64,000 nt of DNA, from the NCBI RefSeq assembly GCF_026427715.1, contig NZ_CP107560.1, forward strand, positions 62,001 through 126,000. Direction: 5' to 3'. The position numbers and the translations under genes are program-made. This document shows, piece after piece, positions 19,296 to 25,641 of this stretch; positions within the stretch are counted from its first letter, which is position 1, and each line of letters opens with the position of its first letter. The notes beneath the pieces are model-generated. The model was not told where the DNA came from. It ran no database searches and saw nothing but the letters and a program-made list of their open reading frames with translations. Source of the stretch: Methylocystis sp. MJC1 (GTDB lineage Bacteria; Pseudomonadota; Alphaproteobacteria; Rhizobiales; Beijerinckiaceae).

Positions 19296-19543
19296 TTTTT
19301 GTCGGCCCACATGGCGTCGAAAAATTCTTTGTCGGTCTGATACGTTTGCGACTCTCGAACCGGATGCGCCGCCACGCGCGCGATGAGCGGTTGCAACCTT
19401 TCCCAAAGCGGGATTTTGGCGCGTTCGCGTTCGAGCTCGTTAAGGCAGGCTTCGCGGATCGCGTCGACAATGGGCTTGCGCTTTGCCTTTGCGAGGCGTC
19501 GAATGATTTCGTCGGTCTCGGGGTCTTTGATGCTGTAGGCCAT
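19292..19543 (-). CDS. vapB: VapB-type antitoxin
   Basis: An 83-residue protein with the antitoxin pattern: an N-terminal DNA-binding part containing IKDPETDEIIRRLAKAKRKP (transcription-factor type VapB, Pfam PSK_trans_fac-like), then an acidic/aromatic C-terminus (TDKEFFDAMWADKK) that would occupy the VapC active site. It overlaps vapC and would repress the pair as a complex. Confidence 0.85.
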   Translation of the reverse strand: MAYSIKDPETDEIIRRLAKAKRKPIVDAIREACLNELERERAKIPLWERLQPLIARVAAHPVRESQTYQTDKEFFDAMWADKK

Positions 19544-19673
19544 GAGGGGCGGATACCTCGCTAAAGATATACGGATACCGTAAATCAGCTATAAGCAGGC
19601 CGCCCGCGTCGCGGAGAGAGAACGACGCGGGCGGCGGGGCGGCGGCGGGGAGGAATGGCGGGCGCCCAGTTCG

Positions 19674-20126
19674 CTAATCCTTGCAAATCGCCGGATGGAC
19701 GCGCTGCAATTCCAGCGTGAGCGTGCCGACGCGGGTAGATAGGATTTTCAGGCCGGGGTGGGTCTGCTCCATACTGACCAAACGCGGGATGATGATCGGT
19801 CGATGTACCATCAAGATCCGCGCGACGGCCTCAATCGTAAGGAAAGGAGAGCGGGCGGCGTCGCCTTCGGGTTCATTCCCGACAATCAGCGCGCGGCCTG
19901 CGACGGGCGTACCTTCGCGCCCGGCGACGGTGAACATGCCGGTGACGGGCTTGGTCAGGCCATCGTCGTCAACATAGGCTGTGTGCCGCTTGTCGATCTG
20001 ATGGAGGGCCGGGTAGTCGGCGCCGCCGAGGAATCGGGCCGTATCGAAGATGGTCGCGGGCTCGATCTGCACGGGCCGGATTGTCGCGGCGCTGGGGTCG
20101 AGCAAATAGGCTGCAATGGTGCTCAT
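19674..20126 (-). CDS. Conserved plasmid hypothetical protein
   Basis: A 150-residue soluble protein, no family named with confidence. The region VDDDGLTKP followed by ...GRALIVGNEPEGD resembles the small DUF3846-like plasmid proteins that share space with ParB-like and SSB genes. It is the last gene of a leftward run (ssb, ParB-like, this), 60 bp from the ParB-like stop, so probably cotranscribed. Confidence 0.55.
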   Translation of the reverse strand: MSTIAAYLLDPSAATIRPVQIEPATIFDTARFLGGADYPALHQIDKRHTAYVDDDGLTKPVTGMFTVAGREGTPVAGRALIVGNEPEGDAARSPFLTIEAVARILMVHRPIIIPRLVSMEQTHPGLKILSTRVGTLTLELQRVHPAICKD

Positions 20127-20186
20127 GGTTCGTGGTCCTCGGATGACGGGAGGGAAAGGGGCTGTCGTTGCAGCCCCTATCGGGGG

Positions 20187-22154
20187 TCACTCGGCCGCGA
20201 GCGGAAAGGGCTCGTCGTCGGCGCGTTCGTCATCCGCCTCTGCGTCGTCGTCGCCCTCGATGTCATTGGCTGGCGCCAGCGTCGTTTTGAGCGGGCCGGG
20301 AAGCCAGCGCGCATCTTTCATTTTCTCAACGAAGAGAGAAACGGCGTCGGCCTTTTGAACGTCGAGGATGTTCTTGGCTTCCCATTCCTGGCGGCCCGCC
20401 TCGCGCAGAGCGTCGGCCATGTATTTTTTGGAAACCCGCTTGCCGAAGTCCTTTGACGGCCGCCAATAATCGGCCATGTCGAAGTCGATCGCTTGGGCGA
20501 TCTGATCCGCGTAAGGCCGCTTGGCCGCGTCGATCTGTGCGGCGACAAGGTAGGCCATGAGATTTGAAAGCTCCTGCGGCTTCGCGTCGAGACACCACGC
20601 CCAAAGGTCGGCGGCTCGGCTTGGGAGCTTCGCCCGCCAGTCGGCAGCGAGAGCGTCGAGCGTCTCGAACGGTTTGGCGTTGGCCGGGTCGTCGGCTTTG
20701 AGGGTGCGGACAGGCACGCCCGCCCGCAAGCCAAGCGAGGAAGCGTAGGACTGGCGGTAGAAGGCGTCGAGAGCGAGATTGTGAACCAAGGCGGCGAGCG
20801 CGACGTCGGGGCGTTTCGCAAGTTCACAGGCGAGCGCGGCGCTGCGGGTCGTCGTAAGGTCGAAAAGGAGAGCGTCGGTCAGATTGGCGGCGGGCGCTTC
20901 GTCGGCGGCGCCAGTCGAGCCATTGGCAAGGCGGGCGGCCTCTTTCCGGTCGCCCGGTTTCACTACGCCCCGCTCGATCCTGAGCGCGCCGTTGTAGTCG
21001 ATTGTAACGATGGCGCCCGCCGTCGCCATTTCGGCGGAGTCGTAGGCGGTGTATTGGTCCATGATCGCCGCGCGCTCGTCTTCGAGGTCGTCGCGCTCTT
21101 TGAAAAGCCTGTTTTCGGCGGCGTCGTCCTCGATGCTCTCAGCTTCGATTTCAATTTCTTGCAAGCGGGTGTCGATGGCGTCGATCCGCGTCGCGTCTTC
21201 GGGCGAAGGGTCCATCTCCTTGGGATAGATACGGCTCAATCCGCCGCTGTGGTAATTATACTCGGTCGCGGTCTCCACCCACTTCCAACCCTCGCCGCGC
21301 ACGGCCTCGGCTTCCTGTTCCAACTTTTCGGCGGCAAGGCGATGAAGCAAGGCGCGATCAGTGAGGCGGATACGGCTTTCGTCGTCGTCAAAGAGGTCAC
21401 GTAGCACGGCGCCGCCCTGCTGCTCATAGACTTCGACGGTCACGAAACGCGCCATCTTATCGCTGGCCAGCGCGGCTTCGGAACTCAGCGCGGCGCGCAG
21501 CTCGTCGGGGTCGCGCTGCCACTCTTGCGCGTCGGACCATGCGGCCTCTTGCGCCGCGTGGTCATCGGTAAGCGCGAGCGCTTGAAGCTGCTCAAGCGTA
21601 ATGGCGTCCTTGCGAAGCTCGGCCAGTAGGTTCGGCGACACGTTCGCGAGCTTGAGACGGCGGCGGACGGTCATATGAGAAACGCCGTGGCGGTCGGCAA
21701 TGGCTTCCGGGGTCAAGCCTTCTTCTCGCGCGAGGCGGCCGTATGCTTCGATTGCATCGGCGGGGTGCATATCCTCCCGCGAAGTGTTCTCGATCAGCGA
21801 GACTTCGGTGGCGCTGGCGGCGGTCTCGTCAATCTCGCGGACGCGAACAAAAAAGTCGACGGTAACAGGAACGCCATCAACGCTCGCCTTCTTCGATTTA
21901 AGCAAATTGAGCGCCTTGAGGCGGCGATTTCCGGCCGTGACGAAGTAGCAGTTTTTGGGGGCCTTCTCGCCGGGGCGCGGGCGGCGCACGGTGAGATTTT
22001 GCAAGAGACCCGCGGTCTGGATGGTCGCGGCGAATCCTTCAATTCCAGCGTCGCTCTCATGGCGGCGCACGTTCTTGGGGTCGGGGCGAAGCTGGCAAAG
22101 CCGGATCGCCGTGACGGGTTCCTTGGTCGATTCGGACTGCTTCTTGGTTGTCAT
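20187..22154 (-). CDS. Large ParB/Spo0J-domain plasmid protein
   Basis: A 655-residue protein with GGAGAG seven bases before the ATG. Residues about 15-130 form a ParB N-terminal nuclease/CTPase-like domain (LRPDPKNVRR, ATIQTAGLLQNLTVRR, VTAGNRRLKALN with the GxRR-type box, SLIENTSREDMHPADAIEAY). Residues about 140-190 carry the HTH (EAIADRHGVSHMTVRRRLKL). The long C-terminus (about 450 residues, acidic end) is of unknown function. Such long ParB-like proteins are typical plasmid genes separate from the true partition ParB/RepB, which here is at the right edge. Confidence 0.82.
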   Translation of the reverse strand: MTTKKQSESTKEPVTAIRLCQLRPDPKNVRRHESDAGIEGFAATIQTAGLLQNLTVRRPRPGEKAPKNCYFVTAGNRRLKALNLLKSKKASVDGVPVTVDFFVRVREIDETAASATEVSLIENTSREDMHPADAIEAYGRLAREEGLTPEAIADRHGVSHMTVRRRLKLANVSPNLLAELRKDAITLEQLQALALTDDHAAQEAAWSDAQEWQRDPDELRAALSSEAALASDKMARFVTVEVYEQQGGAVLRDLFDDDESRIRLTDRALLHRLAAEKLEQEAEAVRGEGWKWVETATEYNYHSGGLSRIYPKEMDPSPEDATRIDAIDTRLQEIEIEAESIEDDAAENRLFKERDDLEDERAAIMDQYTAYDSAEMATAGAIVTIDYNGALRIERGVVKPGDRKEAARLANGSTGAADEAPAANLTDALLFDLTTTRSAALACELAKRPDVALAALVHNLALDAFYRQSYASSLGLRAGVPVRTLKADDPANAKPFETLDALAADWRAKLPSRAADLWAWCLDAKPQELSNLMAYLVAAQIDAAKRPYADQIAQAIDFDMADYWRPSKDFGKRVSKKYMADALREAGRQEWEAKNILDVQKADAVSLFVEKMKDARWLPGPLKTTLAPANDIEGDDDAEADDERADDEPFPLAAE

Positions 22155-22231
22155 GGCTCTCTCTCCAAAGGTCCAAATGAATGATTGCGGGGGGCAAGCG
22201 AGCGCCCGGAGACGCTCGCTTGTGTTGATCG

Positions 22232-22570
22232 TTACGACTGTTCGTCGTCACTCGCCTTGGGTGAGAGAAGGTCGAAATTGTTCACGATTATGTCGGTCGT
22301 GTAATGTTTCACGCCGTCCTTGCTGTAAGAGCCTTCGGCAATCCGACACTCGGCGTAAATGGGGTCGCCTTTCTTGACGTTGGCAACGACGAAATTGGCG
22401 ATTTTCTCATTGAGAAAAGTCAGCGTAACCCAATCTGTTTCTTCGCGACGCTCGCCGGGAGAGTCTTTCCAAGAGCGGTTCGTTGCGACGGATAATTTGA
22501 CGACCTTGCCAACGGTTCGCGGTTCTGCGCCGGTGTGACCACGAACGATAAAAAGGTTAGTAGAACGCAT
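22232..22570 (-). CDS. ssb: Single-stranded DNA-binding protein (short plasmid type)
   Basis: A 112-residue OB-fold protein preceded by GGAGAGAG. Recognisable SSB features: N-terminal FIVRGHTGAEPRT, VAT/W region (SVATNRSWKD), TDWVTLTFL, KGDPIYAECR and the final strand. It lacks the long Gly/Pro linker of chromosomal SSB but ends in acidic residues (DDEQS). It would protect ssDNA during transfer or replication. First gene of the leftward ssb-ParB-like run. Confidence 0.88.
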   Translation of the reverse strand: MRSTNLFIVRGHTGAEPRTVGKVVKLSVATNRSWKDSPGERREETDWVTLTFLNEKIANFVVANVKKGDPIYAECRIAEGSYSKDGVKHYTTDIIVNNFDLLSPKASDDEQS

Positions 22571-22723
22571 TTTCTCTCTCCATTTTTGAAAGGTCTCATC
22601 GCCTCGTTACGTCCCTTAATATAGGGTCACTCTATTAATTCGTCAATTTAAAAGATGCGGCCAATGTGATTTTTCCTTTTGTTTTTATTTGTGTTCCGCG
22701 CTCCGATGTTCCTTGTTCGACGC
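22571..22723 (-). promoter_or_regulatory. AT-rich leader of ssb operon
   Basis: A markedly AT-rich stretch (about 22610-22690) in an otherwise GC-rich region, upstream of ssb. It likely holds the leftward promoter; no consensus boxes can be fixed by eye. Confidence 0.4.
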
Positions 22724-23056
22724 GCCGCAGGCGTGGCGAAAAGCAGACGTTCCTCGTCCCGACGCCTTCGGCGTAAACGCCGCGCGCAGCGCGAGTCACC
22801 CGCAAGGGGCGTCGCTTGCGACGCAGCGCGTTTACGCGCTTGACCGCGCGAGCACGGCGTTATGCTGATGGGTCGAGACGAGAACGAAAAAATATGTGCG
22901 CCGGAGGCGCACGCTGCTTAGAATCGGCGTCGCGCTTTGCGCGACCACATAGGATGCTTGCGCGATGGGATCGTTACCCGAAGGGCGGAGACCCGCAGGG
23001 GCTCCGGGAGCGCCGACGGCGCGAGTAGAGCCCGGCCCGGAGGGCGCGCCAACCGT
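22724..23056. repeat. Hairpin-dense intergenic cassette 1
   Basis: About fourteen short perfect inverted repeats with 2-4 nt loops in roughly 330 bp: examples are cgcc-gca-ggcg, gcgtcgc-tt-gcgacgc, agcgcgt-tt-acgcgct, gtgcgcc-gga-ggcgcac, gtcgcgc-ttt-gcgcgac, gcgcc-gac-ggcgc and gccaa-ccg-ttggc. Units differ in sequence, so it is not a tandem repeat or CRISPR. No coding frame is convincing. Confidence 0.75.
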
Positions 23057-23109
23057 TGGCGAGCGGATAAAAGCTGATATAGTGTTTGTCGATGGCGAAG
23101 GAGGCCACG

Positions 23110-23385
23110 ATGCGAAAGATGCTTAAAAGATATTATGTCGGCAGTTTTCTTGTGAGATTGGTCGGGTTGTCGTCCCCTGCTTCTGCGCAGGACGCTTCCT
23201 TTGGTTGTAAGGTGTTTATGTGCGTGGCGTCGGGTAATTGGCAAAGCATTGAATATTGCGTGCCTTACGTGACAACTGCCATCGCTCAAGCGCAGCTCGG
23301 GATACCGTGGCCTGTATGCACGGAGGCGTTGACCGGCGCGGTATCCCAAGGGCTACAGAGCGGCAATTCCCAGAACGGGGGGTAG
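23110..23385 (+). CDS. Small secreted Cys-containing plasmid protein (TrbM-like pattern)
   Basis: A 91-residue protein with a strong AAGGAGG site before ATG 23110. It has a signal peptide (MRKMLKRYY, hydrophobic, cleaved near PASAQ). The mature part has a Cys pattern (GCKVFMC, EYCVPYV, PVCTEAL) with a W in between, like small periplasmic conjugation proteins such as TrbM. Disulfide formation and a transfer role are inferred. It stands alone on the plus strand. Confidence 0.55.
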   Translation: MRKMLKRYYVGSFLVRLVGLSSPASAQDASFGCKVFMCVASGNWQSIEYCVPYVTTAIAQAQLGIPWPVCTEALTGAVSQGLQSGNSQNGG

Positions 23386-23387
23386 AG

Positions 23388-23816
23388 TTAGCCTTCTGAG
23401 GGGCCGTTAGCGCCAAGCAAGATGAACTGGTCGGCAATCAGTTCGCCAGAAAGCCTACCGCGGGCAATTACAAGCTGACCGGGAGCAGCATATTTCTGGA
23501 CATACCGTCGTGCGGAGTGATGAACGACGGCGACATGATTTTCTGCTGGCGCCTCGACGATGTCGCCGGCACGATCGCGGCGTAGATAGTTCGATCGCAA
23601 GCCCACACGAATTTTCCCCGGGAGGACAGCGATGTCGAAAATTGTTCCGAGGATTTGAAACTCTGCGAAGGCGTTGCCGGTATTTTGGAGAGAAGACCTC
23701 TGATGATCCATGAGATGAATTAGCCCTTGCGTAGAACCAGACGTACTATATCCCGACGCTATTGTATCGTCAATGATTTGAGAATAGGCATCGGATATGA
23801 GAGGCGCCGTAGACAA
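23388..23816 (-). CDS. Hypothetical protein with possible OB-fold
   Basis: A 142-residue frame starting at TTG 23816, with its stop three bases from the end of the convergent upstream gene. The C-terminal 90 residues (FQILGTIFDIAVLPGKIRVG, VHHSARRYVQKYA, GQLVIARGRLSGELI) have the strand pattern of SSB-like OB-folds. No exact family; the start is uncertain. Confidence 0.45.
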   Translation of the reverse strand: MSTAPLISDAYSQIIDDTIASGYSTSGSTQGLIHLMDHQRSSLQNTGNAFAEFQILGTIFDIAVLPGKIRVGLRSNYLRRDRAGDIVEAPAENHVAVVHHSARRYVQKYAAPGQLVIARGRLSGELIADQFILLGANGPSEG

Positions 23817-23928
23817 GCGCCGAAGGCCAGCGTTGCAGATTCAGGCTGTAGAGCGGGTTCGCGTACGCGCGGATGAGGCCGTGGAAAAATCAGTTTGCCG
23901 CGCCTTCTGTGGTTGGAAAGGCTTGGGG

Positions 23929-24153
23929 ATGAGGAATCGAATCAGGTTGTTAGACCAGGACCGACCAAACGAATTTTTGGAGGTCGAAGTGGTGGAAATG
24001 AGGCCGAATGAATTGTGGTTGGTGGTGCCGAACACGATTGTTGAATTCATGTTGCGTCGTCGGGGCGACGTTTTCGAAGGGAGTCTCGGCGGACGAGCGT
24101 ACGCGTATTCGCATAAGAACGAAAAAGTGGTAAAAACGAGAGTATTAAAATGA
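23929..24153 (+). CDS. Small plasmid protein of unknown function
   Basis: A 74-residue protein from ATG 23929 (the frame extends upstream but that part overlaps the opposite gene). It is a compact beta-rich protein (LEVEVVEMRPNELWLVVP, FEGSLGGRAYAY). Its stop overlaps the ATG of the next gene (ATGA), so the pair is coupled. Confidence 0.5.
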   Translation: MRNRIRLLDQDRPNEFLEVEVVEMRPNELWLVVPNTIVEFMLRRRGDVFEGSLGGRAYAYSHKNEKVVKTRVLK

Positions 24154-24471
24154 GCAAGGTTTTATCGGGGTTTATGGTTTTCGCTCTCTCGGCTGGCGGG
24201 ATGTCAGTCGGTACAGGAATCAGCGGCGAACGCCGCGGTGGCATGTGAGGCGGCGGGCTTGCGGCCAGGCACGCGGCGCTTTGAGCGGTGCCAAGACGTG
24301 AATTTCGCGCAGAACCGTGCGCAGGCGAGCCGGGCGGAAGCGGCTGTGGCGGCGGCGGCGGCGGCCGGCGTGATTGGCGGCGCATTGGTCGGGGCTGCAG
24401 CGTCGCGACCTTATTACTATGGCCCGGCGTACCCGGCCTACTACCCAGTTTACCAGCCCTATTGGTGGTGA
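24150..24471 (+). pseudogene. Frameshifted small lipoprotein with Gly/Ala zipper and Tyr-rich tail
   Basis: ATG 24150 opens a signal peptide (MSKVLSGFMVFALSAG) that stops at 24248. The next frame, entered around the GGG at 24197-24204, continues as a Cys-led mature protein (GCQSVQESAANAAVACEA, then a poly-Ala/Gly segment GVIGGALVGAA and a YYYGPAYPAYYPVY tail) to 24471. Joining the two gives a typical alphaproteobacterial lipoprotein, so one extra base has split it, or the sequence has an error there. Confidence 0.6.
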
Positions 24472-24530
24472 GCTCGTGACGCGCCGCGCTCGAGCGCGGC
24501 GCGTGCAGCGAAAGGAAGTTGGGAGGGGGC

Positions 24531-24794
24531 ATGAAGTATCGCGTAATGATGGTGGACGGCGTGTGGTGCGTCGTGGGGATTGTGTCACGCCAGTCATCAG
24601 AGGAGGCAGCGAAGGCCGCTTTGCGAGAAGTAGTAGCGGTTGATTTGGCGTCGAAAAGGATTAGGGAGGCTGCGCTCGAAATGACGCCATCAGAGATGGC
24701 GTGTTTTCTCGATGGCATGCCTCCCAAGGGAGATAGGACGCCCGAGAGTATTGAAGCCTGGCTTGAGACCCTCCCCCGCGCTTCAAAACATTAG
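24531..24794 (+). CDS. Small hypothetical protein
   Basis: An 87-residue protein with GGAGGGGG directly before ATG 24531. The middle is helical (AALREVVAVDLASKRIREAA) and the end acidic/aromatic (ESIEAWLETLP). Same direction as the preceding lipoprotein remnant; no family recognised. Confidence 0.5.
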   Translation: MKYRVMMVDGVWCVVGIVSRQSSEEAAKAALREVVAVDLASKRIREAALEMTPSEMACFLDGMPPKGDRTPESIEAWLETLPRASKH

Positions 24795-24831
24795 GGAAAA
24801 TCCCGTCAATTTCTAACAAAAAGGACGGATT

Positions 24832-24951
24832 ATGCGAAATATGACGGTTTGGATCAGCCCTCTTTTTCGCGGCAATATAGCCGTCGATGCCGGGCGCGAT
24901 AGTCCCCCTCTGGGGTCGCTTGGCTACTGGTCGCGGCCGTGCGATTCATAG
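24832..24951 (+). CDS. Possible 39-residue peptide
   Basis: A short frame preceded by AAGGA at a workable distance from the ATG. Nothing recognisable. Listed because the ribosome site is good and it follows the run of small plasmid genes. Confidence 0.25.
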   Translation: MRNMTVWISPLFRGNIAVDAGRDSPPLGSLGYWSRPCDS

Positions 24952-25641
24952 ATCGCTACAGGGGGCAATCGGCGCTTAGGCTTATGAGGACTGGCCGGTT
25001 ATCCAGTCGGCGAAAAAGCCGCCCAGCTCTCGGGGTTCGGACGAAAGAGCATCAGCTAGCCAAGAAAATCGTCGTCGCGTTAGTTGCGCGCCCGCTTGTT
25101 GATGGCGCCGACGCACACCCCTAAACTGTTGTTTAATGCGAGCCGCTGATAAGTGAGGCTGGTGTGGCACCGAGCGCGCGGCGCGACGTGTAACCGACTT
25201 GCTGCGCCGGAGCCGCGGAAAAGGTTCTTGCTGGGGGCGAGGGGCGGCACCCCGTCCCCCGTCGCTCAGCGAGCGGAGCGAGAAAAGAGGGTCGCGCGGG
25301 AGCGCGACGATTTCCGGCGCAGCCGGCCGCCCGGAGGCGCTGGCGGCTGCTCCGTCGCCGCAGGGGATAAAGCGCGGCGCCCGCGATGAGCGGGCGGGCT
25401 CGCCGCGTAGCAGCGCGATCAGCGCCAACCCCAGCGAAAGCTCCCCGCCCGCACGTCGACGACGCGAGGGGCGCCCATGGTGTCGATTGGTATTTCAATC
25501 TGGGACTGGCCAGTTACATAGAATCAATGGCTTAGCTGAGATCTAAATGCCATGCTGGCACTGCAATTTGGACTTTTGCAGGAATTTTCTGGCACTCAAA
25601 ATGGGATTGATCGACCCGTCGATCGACCGTAGCCTTCGGGG
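24952..25641. other. Intergenic with hairpin-dense cassette 2
   Basis: No gene supported. About 25195-25420 is another hairpin-rich stretch (gtcgcgc-ggga-gcgcgac, ccggc-gca-gccgg, gcccgc-gatga-gcgggc, tcgct-cag-cgagc) of the same style as 22724-23056. The repC relic at 25395-25455 adjoins it. The last 130 bp lead into the mgtA-like gene. Confidence 0.6.
25395..25455 (-). pseudogene. Relic of a repC 3' end
   Basis: Read on the minus strand it gives RAGGELSLGLALIALLRGEP, which parallels RAGEFSLGPVLMALLRGK at the C-terminus of the intact repC at the right of the window. The DNA matches over roughly 55 bp with few differences. Nothing RepC-like precedes it, so only the tail of a former replication gene remains. 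Confidence 0.5.

Noticed and set aside
22724..23056. CRISPR array or tandem repeat
   Set aside because: Hairpins differ in sequence and spacing; there is no repeated unit and no cas gene.
25500..25641. Fluoride or Mg2+ riboswitch before the mgtA-like gene
   Set aside because: None of the conserved aptamer blocks is present on either strand.
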